Shown: positions 19,729 through 30,512, counted from the first letter of the stretch. The stretch: 64,000 nucleotides of DNA from Pseudomonadota bacterium (GCA_027621405.1 JAQCBT010000003.1:62001-126000), one strand, 5' to 3'. Numbers and translations are program-made. The notes: a model not told the origin generated them from the sequence alone.

Positions 19729-20381
19729 ATGGCTTGAACGCTGCCTGGCAGTCAGCCTCCAGATCCTACGGACAGGACTGGGCGTTGGTCACCGCCAGAC
19801 TGGGTTCGATTTGTCGCAAAAAAGCAGGAATTGCCGCGGATACCGCGTGAATCGGCAAGCAGGCAAGGCTCATTCGGATCCACCGGATAGTCGCCAGGGG
19901 TAGCGGAGATTAAGAGGATAAGTGGACATGAGGAAACAGTGTCCCTACCGATTGCTCCCGGAGAACCCCGGCCAGCAACACTGAGACAGATCGGCCTGGC
20001 CCGGACGAACAGCAAGGACCCCCTGGAACACCCAGGAATCCGCCAGTCGTCTACCGGGTTTGGCTGGCCCGATTGCAGACCACCACAGGCTGCGATGCTG
20101 CAAGACAGCAGCGCGGCACACTACAAGGGTGGCCCAATCCGCCAGCACAGCGTAAGCCTTTTTCGACCAGGGGCCGTTAGACCAGCACTAAAGCGCTGGG
20201 AAAATCCGCCACCGGGTCGGCGCAAGACAATGCCGGACACAACTCCGGCGCACAACAATGCGAGAAGTATAGCGAGAACTATAGGAATTATAGGAACTGG
20301 AGACAGCTCTCTGGCTCAGCTATACACCAAAACAATAAATTGGCCCCAGGGCCTGTAGTAAAGACCAAATTCGGAGTAAAT

Positions 20382-23237
20382 ATGCAGACTGATGTCCAAC
20401 CCACGGGTGACTCCCATCGCACCGCCACTTCCAGCAATGATGAATCTCTTTCCGTAAGCTCTACTGCACCGGGTCAATTACGAGTCATCAAGCGCAATGG
20501 CAAGGTAGTCTCCTATGACGAGTCCAAGATCTCTGTTGCTATCACCAAGGCCTACCTGGCAGTAGAAGGTGGCAATGCGGCAGCGTCTTCAAGGATTCAT
20601 GAATCCGTAGCGCAACTCTCTACACAGATTACCGAGATTTTCCGCCGTCGCATGCCATCTGGCGGAACCATTCACATCGAAGACATCCAGGATCAGGTGG
20701 AGCTGGCGCTGATGCGCACCGGCGAGCACAAGATTGCCCGCAGTTATGTGATCTATCGCGCCGAGCGTTCCCGGGTACGCCAGCAGAAGCTGGAAACCGA
20801 ACGCAGCAATGAGCCGGAAATCACCGTTACCCTGGACGATGGCCAACAGGCAAAACTGGACACCCAGCGTCTGCGCACCGTCATCGAGGAAGCCTGCGAA
20901 GGCCTCACCGATGTCTCCACCGATGCCATCTATAACGAAACCCTGAAGAATCTCTACCCGGGCGTGAAAATGGGCGATGTTCGCACCTCCCTGGTGATGA
21001 CAGCCCGTACCCTGGTTGAGAAGGACCCTAACTACTCCTATGTGACTGCACGCCTGTTGATGGACACCCTGCGCTCCGAAGCCCTGAGCTTCCTGGGTAT
21101 TACCGATGCAGCTACCCAGTCCGAGATGCACTACCGTTACGCAGCTACACTCAAGCCCTATATAGAGAAAGGCGTCGAGCTGGGGCTGCTGTCTGATCAC
21201 CTGCTGGACTACGACATGGAACTGCTGGGTCAGGCCCTGAAAGCCGAGCGTGACCAGCAGTTCACCTATCTTGGCCTGCAGACTCTTTACGACCGCTACC
21301 TGATTCACAGCGAAGGGGTCCGCTTCGAACTTCCCCAGGTATTCTTCATGCGTGTCGCCATGGGTCTGGCTGCGGAAGAAGACAATAAGGAAGCGAGAGC
21401 GATCGAGTTCTACGACCTGATCTCCAGCTTTGACTACATGACATCCACACCGCAGCTGTTTAACTCCGGCACCCTGCGGCCACAGTTGTCATCCTGCTTC
21501 CTCACCACCGTGCCAGACGACCTGTTCGGTATCTACAGCGCGATTCGCGACAACGCCATGCTCTCCAAGTGGGCAGGTGGACTGGGTAATGACTGGACCC
21601 CCGTACGTGCCCTGGGCGCCCACATCAAGGGTACCAATGGCAAGTCTCAGGGTGTTGTGCCCTTCCTCAAGGTAGTCAACGACACAGCCGTTGCGGTTAA
21701 TCAGGGTGGCAAGCGAAAAGGTGCCGTGTGTTCCTATTTGGAGTCCTGGCACCTGGACATCGAGGAATTCCTCGAGCTGAGAAAGAACACCGGTGATGAC
21801 CGTCGACGTGCACATGACATGAATACGGCAAACTGGATTCCCGACCTGTTCATGAAGCGCGTCTTCAACGACCAGGAATGGACCCTGTTCTCACCGAACA
21901 CTGTTCCCGAGCTGCATGACCTGCATGGTGAAGCCTTCGAGCGCGCCTATGAAGAGTACGAGCGCAAGGCAGCTGCCGGCCAGATTCGTCCGTACAAGAC
22001 GGTGCGTGCCGCTGACCTGTGGCGCAAGATGCTGTCCATGCTGTTCGAGACAGGCCATCCCTGGATCACCTTCAAGGACAGCTGCAACGTACGTTCACCA
22101 CAGCAGCACGTGGGCACCATTCACTCTTCCAACCTGTGTACCGAGATCACTCTCAACACCAGCGCCGAAGAAGTGGCAGTGTGCAACCTGGGTTCCGTAA
22201 ACCTGGTAAACCACGTCGACGAGAATGGCCTGAACCGTGAGAAGCTGGAGAAGACCATCAAGACCGCTATCCGCATGCTGGATAACGTGATTGATATTAA
22301 CTACTACTCGGTGCCACAGGCTGAGAACTCGAACATGAAGCACCGGCCGGTGGGCATGGGCATCATGGGATTCCAGGACGCGCTGTACAAGCAACGCATC
22401 GCCTACTCATCCGAAGAGGCCGTGGAGTTCGCCGACGTCTCCATGGAGATGATCAGCTACTACGCCATCAGCGCCTCCAACGAACTGGCCCAGGAACGTG
22501 GTCGTTACGAATCCTTCGAAGGCTCCCTCTGGGATCAGGGCATCCTGCCTATCGATTCCCTGAAGATGCTGAAGGAAGCACGGGGCGATGATTACCTGGA
22601 TGTGAATTTCGACCAGCGCCTGGATTGGGACAGCCTGCGTGCCCGCATCAAGGAGCATGGCATGCGCAATTCCAACTGCCTGGCCATCGCGCCGACGGCG
22701 ACCATCGCCAACATCTGTGGCATATCGCAGTCCATCGAGCCGACGTACCAGAACCTCTATGTTAAATCCAACCTCTCCGGCGAGTTCACCGTGGTTAACC
22801 CCTACCTGGTAGAAGACCTGAAGAAGTTGAACCTCTGGGACAGCGTGATGGTCAACGACCTCAAGTACTACGAGGGCAGCGTACAGCGCATCGATCGAGT
22901 CCCTGCAGAGATCAAGCACATCTATGCAACAGCCTTCGAGGTTGAGCCACGCTGGCTCGTAGATGCAGCGAGCCGTCGCCAGAAGTGGATCGACCAGGCC
23001 CAGTCACTGAACCTGTACGTGGCCGGTGCCAGCGGCAAGAAGCTTGACGTTACCTACCGCATGGCCTGGCTACGCGGACTAAAGACGACGTATTACCTGC
23101 GCGCATTGGCAGCCACCACGACCGAGAAATCCACCGTGGAGAACAACAGCCTGAACAAGGTATCCGCGACGGCCGAGCCCGCCGCTGTGCCCAAGGCATG
23201 TTCGCTGGATGATCCGGATTGCGAGGCCTGTCAATAA
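20382..23237 (+). CDS. nrdA: Class Ia ribonucleotide reductase alpha subunit with two N-terminal ATP-cone-like domains
   Basis: LRVIKRNGKVVSYDESKI ATP-cone; second cone-like repeat ITVTLDDGQQAKLDTQRL; NLCTEI, PTATIANI; C-terminal CSLDDPDCEAC. Confidence 0.96.
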   Translation: MQTDVQPTGDSHRTATSSNDESLSVSSTAPGQLRVIKRNGKVVSYDESKISVAITKAYLAVEGGNAAASSRIHESVAQLSTQITEIFRRRMPSGGTIHIEDIQDQVELALMRTGEHKIARSYVIYRAERSRVRQQKLETERSNEPEITVTLDDGQQAKLDTQRLRTVIEEACEGLTDVSTDAIYNETLKNLYPGVKMGDVRTSLVMTARTLVEKDPNYSYVTARLLMDTLRSEALSFLGITDAATQSEMHYRYAATLKPYIEKGVELGLLSDHLLDYDMELLGQALKAERDQQFTYLGLQTLYDRYLIHSEGVRFELPQVFFMRVAMGLAAEEDNKEARAIEFYDLISSFDYMTSTPQLFNSGTLRPQLSSCFLTTVPDDLFGIYSAIRDNAMLSKWAGGLGNDWTPVRALGAHIKGTNGKSQGVVPFLKVVNDTAVAVNQGGKRKGAVCSYLESWHLDIEEFLELRKNTGDDRRRAHDMNTANWIPDLFMKRVFNDQEWTLFSPNTVPELHDLHGEAFERAYEEYERKAAAGQIRPYKTVRAADLWRKMLSMLFETGHPWITFKDSCNVRSPQQHVGTIHSSNLCTEITLNTSAEEVAVCNLGSVNLVNHVDENGLNREKLEKTIKTAIRMLDNVIDINYYSVPQAENSNMKHRPVGMGIMGFQDALYKQRIAYSSEEAVEFADVSMEMISYYAISASNELAQERGRYESFEGSLWDQGILPIDSLKMLKEARGDDYLDVNFDQRLDWDSLRARIKEHGMRNSNCLAIAPTATIANICGISQSIEPTYQNLYVKSNLSGEFTVVNPYLVEDLKKLNLWDSVMVNDLKYYEGSVQRIDRVPAEIKHIYATAFEVEPRWLVDAASRRQKWIDQAQSLNLYVAGASGKKLDVTYRMAWLRGLKTTYYLRALAATTTEKSTVENNSLNKVSATAEPAAVPKACSLDDPDCEACQ

Positions 23238-23242
23238 CATGA

Positions 23243-23265
23243 CCGTGCCACCTGTGGTGGCACGG
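23243..23265. other. Intercistronic hairpin between nrdA and nrdB
   Basis: CCGTGCCACC-TGT-GGTGGCACGG, 10-bp perfect stem, no following T-tract. Confidence 0.7.
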
Positions 23266-23356
23266 CAATTTGGCACATAAACACGATCAGGCATAACAAC
23301 ATAATAAATAGAACAACTGATCATTAATTACATACAGAATTAAGAGGTAGAGCCCT

Positions 23357-24658
23357 ATGTTGTCATGGGATGAATTCAACAAGGAAGAGACACCAGGCGC
23401 CAAGCCTGTCACTCCCCAACGTGCGCAGGAGAAACCGGCTTCCCCGGTTGAGACTGCCGTCGCGGCTGTGGAAGCCATGAAGAAACCAGCCCCGCAAGCT
23501 GCCCCGGCCCGCACAGCAGCGCCGGCATCCAATATCGATGCGGAGGCTGAGAAGAACAATACGAGCGCACTGGCGCAGGCGATTGACGAACTGCAGGAAC
23601 TGGACGTGAGCGCTGGTCTTGAAGAACTGGAAGGCACGGCTGCCCGGGTAGCGGTAGATGACAAGCGCATGATCAACTGCCGCGCCGACCTGAATCAGTT
23701 AGTCCCTTTCAAGTACGACTGGGCCTGGCAGAAATACCTCGATGGCTGCGCCAATCACTGGATGCCCCAGGAAATCAACATGAATGCGGATATCGCATTG
23801 TGGAAGACAGAGGGCGGCCTCACCGAAGATGAACGATTGATCGTCAAGCGTAACCTGGGCTTCTTCTCCACTGCCGACTCCCTGGTAGCGAATAACCTGG
23901 TGCTGGCGATCTATCGCCTGATCACTAACCCCGAGTGCCGCCAGTACATTCTGCGCCAGGCTTTCGAGGAAGCGATTCATACCCACGCCTACCAGTATTG
24001 CATCGAGTCACTGGGCATGGACGAAGGCGAGATATTCAACATGTACCACGAGGTTCCTTCGGTGGCGAAGAAAGCCTCCTGGGGGCTGAAGTACACCCAG
24101 TCCCTGAGTGATCCCAACTTCAGCACCGGTACTCCGGAAACCGACCAGGAGCTGCTGAAGAACCTGATCGCCTTCTACTGCTGCCTCGAGGGCATCTTCT
24201 TCTACTGCGGATTTACCCAGATTCTTTCCATGGGCCGACGCAATAAGATGACCGGCACCTCGGAACAGTTCCAGTACATCCTGCGCGATGAGTCTATGCA
24301 CCTGAATTTTGGCATCGACATGATCAACCAGATCAAGCTGGAGAACCCTCACTTGTGGAATGACAAGATGAAGGAAGAAGCCACCCAGATGATCCTGCAG
24401 GCGACACAACTGGAAATCGAGTACGCACGGGACACCATGCCCCGGGGAGTACTGGGTATGAATGCCGCCATGATGGAAGAATACCTGCAGTTCATCGCCA
24501 ACCGCCGTCTGGTGCAGATCGGTCTGCCCGAACAATTCAAGGGCGTCTCAAACCCCTTCCCGTGGATGTCTGAAATCATGGACCTGCGCAAGGAGAAGAA
24601 TTTCTTCGAGACCCGCGTGATCGAGTATCAAACAGGAGGCGCCTTGTCCTGGGATTGA
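23357..24658 (+). CDS. nrdB: Class Ia ribonucleotide reductase beta subunit
   Basis: [31 protein letters not shown]; ~100 aa Ala/Pro/Glu-rich N-terminal extension. Confidence 0.95.
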   Translation: MLSWDEFNKEETPGAKPVTPQRAQEKPASPVETAVAAVEAMKKPAPQAAPARTAAPASNIDAEAEKNNTSALAQAIDELQELDVSAGLEELEGTAARVAVDDKRMINCRADLNQLVPFKYDWAWQKYLDGCANHWMPQEINMNADIALWKTEGGLTEDERLIVKRNLGFFSTADSLVANNLVLAIYRLITNPECRQYILRQAFEEAIHTHAYQYCIESLGMDEGEIFNMYHEVPSVAKKASWGLKYTQSLSDPNFSTGTPETDQELLKNLIAFYCCLEGIFFYCGFTQILSMGRRNKMTGTSEQFQYILRDESMHLNFGIDMINQIKLENPHLWNDKMKEEATQMILQATQLEIEYARDTMPRGVLGMNAAMMEEYLQFIANRRLVQIGLPEQFKGVSNPFPWMSEIMDLRKEKNFFETRVIEYQTGGALSWD

Positions 24659-24745
24659 TGTTGATTTGCCAAAAGGGAATTACATCAATAAGCCGTCGCG
24701 CAGTATGCGAGTCAAGAGGCAACAGGAAGGAGAGGTAAGAGAGCA

Positions 24746-25096
24746 ATGAGCGAAGAAAAACAGATAGACAACGATCCAGAGCGCACCTTGCTCACACTCG
24801 ATCAACTTAGCCAGACGATAGAGGTCATGACCAATGTGGTCAATCGCCTGCGGCAACACCTGAGCGAGCAACTCCGCGCCCAGGCCGAGGCAGCCAAGCT
24901 GGCAAGGGAACTCGCAGAGCGAGCGGCCGAGTCCGATGCTGAGCAAGAAGCGACCGGCAAGACCGCAACGAAGAAAGCCGAACAACAGGCTGCGGGCAAG
25001 TCCGGTGGCAAGGCACAAAGCAAGGACAGCTTCGTGGTTGAGATCAAGCAACAGGACTCCGATCCTGACCGCAAGAACTCAAAGACCCTGCACTAG
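24746..25096 (+). CDS. Small hydrophilic coiled-coil-like hypothetical protein
   Basis: 116-aa intact ORF, no competing ORF of obvious quality. Confidence 0.6.
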   Translation: MSEEKQIDNDPERTLLTLDQLSQTIEVMTNVVNRLRQHLSEQLRAQAEAAKLARELAERAAESDAEQEATGKTATKKAEQQAAGKSGGKAQSKDSFVVEIKQQDSDPDRKNSKTLH

Positions 25097-25230
25097 GGCA
25101 CTAGTCCATGATCAACAAAATCGGTGCCCCATGCGTGGCACCGGGAATCTGAAACTGCCCGCCGGTACCGGCGCCTGTTCACCGACAATAAGACTGTAGC
25201 ACCCAAGACAGACACAGAAGCAGTATCCGC

Positions 25231-25800
25231 ATGGATAAACGCGTTGGAGCCCTGATCCTGGCCGCCGGCTTTAGCAATCGATTCGGCAGCGTGAAGCTAT
25301 TGGCAAGACTGGAAAACGGGCTCACCGTCTTCGAACAGACCCAGCAACAACTGGCCGCCGCCATTCCGGAATACTGCGTTATCACCCGCCCCGAACTAAG
25401 CGACGCGCTGGCACCCTATAGCAACCGACTGCAGGTCTTCCAGGAAGCCGAACGCGGCATGGGTGCAACACTGGCCTTCGGCATCGGCCTCGCCAGCGCC
25501 TGGGATACCTGCCTCGTCTGCCTTGCCGACATGCCCATGATTACCAGCACCGTGTATCGGCAAATTGCCGACGCCTCGGCTAGCGACAAGATCATCGTGC
25601 CAAACTTTGCCGGCCAGTCGGGTAATCCTGTTGCCTTTGGCAGTGCATTCTACGGGGAGTTGAGCACCCTCACCGGCGACGCCGGCGGTCGTCCCGTGCT
25701 GCGCCAGCATCCCGACGCGGTGGTCACCCTGACAGTGGATAGTGAAGCGATTCTGCAAGACATCGACACACCCGACGACCTCACCCGCCTGCAGCGCTAG
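25231..25800 (+). CDS. MobA/MocA-like nucleotidyltransferase
   Basis: GALILAAGFSNRFGSVKLLA, CLADMPMI, GNPVAFGSAFY. Confidence 0.85.
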   Translation: MDKRVGALILAAGFSNRFGSVKLLARLENGLTVFEQTQQQLAAAIPEYCVITRPELSDALAPYSNRLQVFQEAERGMGATLAFGIGLASAWDTCLVCLADMPMITSTVYRQIADASASDKIIVPNFAGQSGNPVAFGSAFYGELSTLTGDAGGRPVLRQHPDAVVTLTVDSEAILQDIDTPDDLTRLQR

Positions 25801-25892
25801 CTGGCACACCTTGCCCGGTTGCACTGCTTGCCCCACTGGCTCTAGAATTTCACGACTGAATCGAGATTAACAAGTCCCGCCTGGTCTGCCCA

Positions 25893-26774
25893 TTGGATAC
25901 AAAGACAATCAACAAGCCTCTTACTCGACTACTTTCGCTCACTGCGCTGGCCGCTGTACTCCTTTGTGGCCCTCAGCTATATGCCGACCTGAGAAGCGCG
26001 ACAGCGGCGATGGAGAGTCAGGATAACCCGCTGCTGCTGTTGAGCAGTTCCCAGGGGCCTATCTACATTGAACTGCTCCCCGATGAGGCCCCACAGAATG
26101 TGGAACGCTTCCTCAGTCTCGCGGCTGGTGAAGTTGAATTCGTCGACAGCGTCGCCAACAGCCGATTCACTCCACGCTACTACGATGGCATGCGCTTTCA
26201 TCGGGTGTTGCCCGGGTTCGTCATCCAGGCCGGATCACCAAACTACCATCCTCTGGGCAGTCCGGATCAACTGCTTGATGACGAGATTAATGCCTTCTCA
26301 CTGGGACTCGACCGGCTTCCCATACTGGCCGAAGACGGGTCGGTTAACCCGGTGCTCAATGTAGGCAGCCAGGCACAGTTTGGCGAACGCGTTCTGTCAC
26401 ACGTCTACGCCGGGATGGGTATCGACACGGTTGCCGAGTTGGAGAGCAGACAGTCTGATGTAGTACAGAATCTCAGGGAGCTGACCGTGATGCGACTGTA
26501 CGAACAGGAGGGCTATGAGTACCAGAACGAATTCACTACCCGCGGCATCAGCCGCGGTACCGTCGCTCTGGCCAATGATGGGCCGAATCGAAATGGCCCC
26601 GAGTTCTTTATTGCCCTCGATGACCTGGCCTGGTTAAACGGTCGTTACACGGTGATCGGTCGGGTGGTGGAAGGCATGGACGTGGCAGATCAAATCGGCA
26701 ACACTGCCGTCGATCCCCAGGCCTTCGATCCGCGCAGCACCATGATCTACTCACTGCGCCGAATCAATCGATAG
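25893..26774 (+). CDS. Cyclophilin-type peptidyl-prolyl cis-trans isomerase, exported
   Basis: GMRFHRVLPGFVIQAGSP, GTVALANDGPNRNGPEFFIALDD, YTVIGRVVEGMDVAD; TTG start. Confidence 0.88.
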   Translation: MDTKTINKPLTRLLSLTALAAVLLCGPQLYADLRSATAAMESQDNPLLLLSSSQGPIYIELLPDEAPQNVERFLSLAAGEVEFVDSVANSRFTPRYYDGMRFHRVLPGFVIQAGSPNYHPLGSPDQLLDDEINAFSLGLDRLPILAEDGSVNPVLNVGSQAQFGERVLSHVYAGMGIDTVAELESRQSDVVQNLRELTVMRLYEQEGYEYQNEFTTRGISRGTVALANDGPNRNGPEFFIALDDLAWLNGRYTVIGRVVEGMDVADQIGNTAVDPQAFDPRSTMIYSLRRINR

Positions 26775-26844
26775 TTGTTTGTATTACTGGTCTGCCCGCC
26801 AGCGGGCAGTTTGACTCAGCCACTGACGCGATGACTTAACAGCG

Positions 26845-27012
26845 ATGTCCAAGAAGAAGAAACAAAGCAAGCAAGGCACCTTTGCACTGTGCATCACCGC
26901 TGGCCTGATTGTGGGCCTCGGGCTCGGACCGGCCTTCGACAATGTCCTGGTCAGTGCCATCGCCGGCACTGCAATCGGTTCGGTGGCCGCCTGGATGTTG
27001 ACCAGGAAATAG
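26845..27012 (+). CDS. Small membrane protein (55 aa)
   Basis: MSKKKKQSKQGTFALCITAGLIVGLGLGPAFDNVLVSAIAGTAIGSVAAWMLTRK*; two hydrophobic segments with GxGxG pattern; below ORF-track cut-off. Confidence 0.6.
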   Translation: MSKKKKQSKQGTFALCITAGLIVGLGLGPAFDNVLVSAIAGTAIGSVAAWMLTRK

Positions 27013-27376
27013 CGCGAGCCCCCCCCGCTTCCTTTTCCCTGTGCGTAACCACCGTATGCACAAACCATTCTCGCCCCCCTGAAATCGCGCAATAAGGAAT
27101 TTTCTGTAGCGGGATCGACCTCGGAATTTCCCCAACAAACTCCGGCCCAGCCTGATTCAATAGACTATAGCCCCTTGTTCTGGCTGGGTTTTCTGCCACA
27201 TGTTCCTGCCCACCCGGCAACATCATTCAAGGAAGATTCTTTCCCATGCAATCTCAACAGCAAATTTTTAAAGCGATGCTATAGTTTAATTAACTGTCCT
27301 CCGCTATGCGGAATCAGGCATCACAGGGAAGAAGTATCAGGGAATGTAAATACGTAAGAAGTAAAGGGAAGCACTA

Positions 27377-27553
27377 ATGAGCAAACTGGAATTGGCACGC
27401 AAATTAGCAGAAATGACTCGCACCATGGAACAGGCACGGGCCGAGAGAAACGCCAAGGTCAAGAAGATCTATCACCAAACCAATCCCGAGGGCTGGGAAG
27501 AACTCAAGACTATCCTGAACTACGTCGAGCCTTCTTACGAAGAAGACGCCTGA
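27377..27553 (+). CDS. Small hypothetical protein (58 aa)
   Basis: AUG-initiated ORF MSKLELARKLAEMTRTMEQARAERNAKVKKIYHQTNPEGWEELKTILNYVEPSYEEDA*; AAGGGAAG upstream; below ORF-track cut-off. Confidence 0.6.
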   Translation: MSKLELARKLAEMTRTMEQARAERNAKVKKIYHQTNPEGWEELKTILNYVEPSYEEDA

Positions 27554-27618
27554 TAGGCTGACAGCCTGACAAACTGGCGGCATTCCATGCTTGCACGATT
27601 TTTTTTTCAGTCAGGTCC

Positions 27619-28284
27619 GTGGCTGACTGGCTGCGACGTGCCTCACCTGTGAATCATCCGTCACCGCACAAGGTCATCACGCTCGCACTATGGATTGCAC
27701 TGTGTGTGTTCGCGACACCTGGTCAAGGCGCAGAAGGTGAAGAGAGTGAACCGGAGCGCTGGTTGCCGGCACGCCTTGAAGAATCACTCGCGATCCATCT
27801 CGAAGCCATCATCGAACACGCATCGACAAGGCGTGCCTGCAATACCATTCTGGAAGCGAAATACAGCGACGGCAGCAGCGAGCTGAATCCCAAGTTCATT
27901 GTCACCTGTGAATCGGAAGAATACGGTTCAACCAACCTTGTCTATTGGCAGACCGATGTAGAACAGAATTTCGCCAATGTGCTCTATGAAGCGAAGGATG
28001 ACCTGCATGCCGATGAACAGCAGATCAATGAAATCGACCTGGCCTTCTCCGAATCCGAGCAGCAGGACATGCTGCTTGCCTGCCAACAGGCCTTCACCGA
28101 CAACTATCGAGACAATCTTCCCGGTCTCGGTCAGGCCCGGATTGAAATGAAGCTAAGGGCCAACAATACCCTGGTCATCTACATGGATTATCCCGCAGGT
28201 AAAACCATTACAGCGTCAGCGTTCACTGCCACCTGCCTCATCACACCTGGGACGCAACCCCGCCTGGATGTATTCAGTCGATAG
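27619..28284 (+). CDS. Exported hypothetical protein
   Basis: 221-aa ORF with signal-like VITLALWIALCVFATPGQGAEG. Confidence 0.6.
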   Translation: MADWLRRASPVNHPSPHKVITLALWIALCVFATPGQGAEGEESEPERWLPARLEESLAIHLEAIIEHASTRRACNTILEAKYSDGSSELNPKFIVTCESEEYGSTNLVYWQTDVEQNFANVLYEAKDDLHADEQQINEIDLAFSESEQQDMLLACQQAFTDNYRDNLPGLGQARIEMKLRANNTLVIYMDYPAGKTITASAFTATCLITPGTQPRLDVFSR

Positions 28285-28316
28285 CAGCACTTCCCTTTCC
28301 CTGAGCACACGACAAC

Positions 28317-30512
28317 TCAGGATATTTCCTCGGTGAATATCTCGCGCCGGTATGGCGGCAGCGACTCAAGAATCTGCTTGCCGTAATGCTTGCTCACGAC
28401 TCGCTCATCGAACAGGGTGATGCGCCCCGAATCAGTTTCACTTCGCAGCAGTCGGCCGCTGGCCTGCACCAGTCTGAAGGCGGCATCGGGTACGGACAAG
28501 GTGATGAAGGCATTCTTGCCCTGTTGCTCCACCCAATCCGAGAGCGTGGTTTCGATGGGATCATTGGGCACGGCAAAGGGAATCTTCGCGATAAGCACGT
28601 GAGTGCAATACTTGCCGGGCAAGTCCACGCCTTCGGCGAAGCTGGCGAGACCAAAGATGAGGCTGCCCTTGCCTTCATCGACTCGCTGCCTGTGGTATTT
28701 GAGCAACTGAGCCTTCTGGTAATCGTCCTGGCACAACACCTTGTCGTGTAACTCATCGGGCAGACTCTGCATCACATCCAGCATCTGTCGCCGACTCGAA
28801 AACAGCATCAGAGCGGCGATGGGATCCTGCAGCAATGTTGGCAAGGCCTTGACGATGAGCGCCGTGTGCCTCTCATTATCGGAAGGCTCGCAATTCATTC
28901 GCGGTACGACCAGGGTCGCCGCGTTGGCAAAATCGAAGGGGCTGGGAATACTCAGGTAGCGGGTGCGTTCCGGCAGTCCGGCACGCAAGGCTAGCACATC
29001 GAAGCTGCCCAGGGCGGACAGCGTGGCCGAGGTCAGCACGGCACCGGCGCAGCGCTCCCACAGGCGCTCCTGCAGGTTGTCGGCGGCCAGCACCGGACTC
29101 GCAGAAAGCCCGATATCCGCGACGGAATCATCCTGGTTGAAACTGAGCCAACGTGCGGTTGGCGCCTTGCCCGCTACATCGGCAAAGGCATAGCTGGTCC
29201 ATAAGCCCAATGCTGCTGTGGCGCGTTTGCCCATACTGCCAAGCAGGGGAAACCAGTGCTCGGCCTGTTCCCTGCGTTCCAGCTCGACGCTGGTATCCAT
29301 CTCTTCTTTCAGGTCATCTGTTAGCGAGCCCAGGAGTGCGGACAATTGCTGGAAGTGATTCAACAATTTTCCCGCTGCCAGCTGAATCGCCTCGGGTACC
29401 TGCCCCATGCTGAATGACAGCTGGGCACGATTACCGTAGCTGTCAATCTGCGGTTCCGCATCGACCACCTGCTGCAGCAACATGCCCAGTTCATCGAGAC
29501 CGGCATCGCACTGCTCTTTTAGCTCTTCGAGGGAGACCAGCTCGTCCCCGGCCATGAAATCTGCTTCCACCAGTCGCCTGCAGGCATCCTGCACCCGGTC
29601 CAGCCAACCACGGGTCGCTCCTATCCTGGCGAAATTCGAGAAATGATTATTACTCTTCACCGGCAGGTGATGCGCCTCGTCAAATATATAGAAGCAAGAC
29701 TCCGGCTCAGGCAGGATTACTCCACCGCCGAGGGCAAGGTCCGAGAGGACGAGGTCATGATTACTGACGATGACGTCGGCCTTGTCGAGACTGTCGCGGG
29801 CACGAAAGAAGCAGCACTGGCGGAAATGGCTGCAGCGGCTTCCCAGGCATTGGGAATTATCGACGGTGAGCGGCATCCACTGGGCATCACTCAACGGTGA
29901 TTTCCATTCATCCCGATCACCCTGCCACTGACCCTGGCTCAGCGCCTCCAGCATTTCCTGGTACAGGCCATGATGCTCACTCTCGGCGTCCTGCAGGTCA
30001 TCACCATAGAGGTCCATCATGGCCTGCAGGCTGTCACTGGGCGCAAGCCTGTTGTCGAGCTGCGCCAGGCACAGGTAACGTCCCCTGCCCTTCGCCAGTG
30101 CCACGCTAAAGTCCAGGTCTGAACCCTGCAACACCTCGGGGATGTCTTTCAGCATGACCTGCTCCTGTAGTGCCACGGTGGCGGTGGCGACTACCACCTT
30201 CAGTTGCATCCGCTGGGCCAGGGGAATCACCGCCAGCAGGTAGGCCATGGTCTTGCCCGTACCAGTACCGGCCTCCACCACGCAGACGGGACCGGGTTCA
30301 CCCTCCACATACCCGGACAGGCAGCGAGCGATCTCGGCAATCATCAGCCGTTGGCCGTGCCGGGGTTTAAGATCTCGCGAGGCCAATAACTGGCGATAGG
30401 CTGCCTGAATTTGTTCCTTTACTTCATCTTCCAGCATCAAACGGCCCGGGCCTGTTGGGTGAACTTGTGGTGTGCTCATTATACCTGCAACCAGGCCAGG
30501 AAAACGCGGCAA
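28317..30512 (-). CDS. dinG: DinG-like ATP-dependent DNA helicase (XPD-like)
   Basis: VEAGTGTGKTMAYLL, DEAHHLP, GLASFAEGVDLPGKYCTHVLIAKIPF, QASGRLLRSETDSGRI; exact start uncertain. Confidence 0.9.
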   Translation of the reverse strand: MPRFPGLVAGIMSTPQVHPTGPGRLMLEDEVKEQIQAAYRQLLASRDLKPRHGQRLMIAEIARCLSGYVEGEPGPVCVVEAGTGTGKTMAYLLAVIPLAQRMQLKVVVATATVALQEQVMLKDIPEVLQGSDLDFSVALAKGRGRYLCLAQLDNRLAPSDSLQAMMDLYGDDLQDAESEHHGLYQEMLEALSQGQWQGDRDEWKSPLSDAQWMPLTVDNSQCLGSRCSHFRQCCFFRARDSLDKADVIVSNHDLVLSDLALGGGVILPEPESCFYIFDEAHHLPVKSNNHFSNFARIGATRGWLDRVQDACRRLVEADFMAGDELVSLEELKEQCDAGLDELGMLLQQVVDAEPQIDSYGNRAQLSFSMGQVPEAIQLAAGKLLNHFQQLSALLGSLTDDLKEEMDTSVELERREQAEHWFPLLGSMGKRATAALGLWTSYAFADVAGKAPTARWLSFNQDDSVADIGLSASPVLAADNLQERLWERCAGAVLTSATLSALGSFDVLALRAGLPERTRYLSIPSPFDFANAATLVVPRMNCEPSDNERHTALIVKALPTLLQDPIAALMLFSSRRQMLDVMQSLPDELHDKVLCQDDYQKAQLLKYHRQRVDEGKGSLIFGLASFAEGVDLPGKYCTHVLIAKIPFAVPNDPIETTLSDWVEQQGKNAFITLSVPDAAFRLVQASGRLLRSETDSGRITLFDERVVSKHYGKQILESLPPYRREIFTEEIS

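Noticed and set aside
19939-20358. 139-aa ORF in the nrdA leader
   Set aside because: Pro/Arg-rich, no ribosome-binding context or recognisable motif; treated as leader DNA
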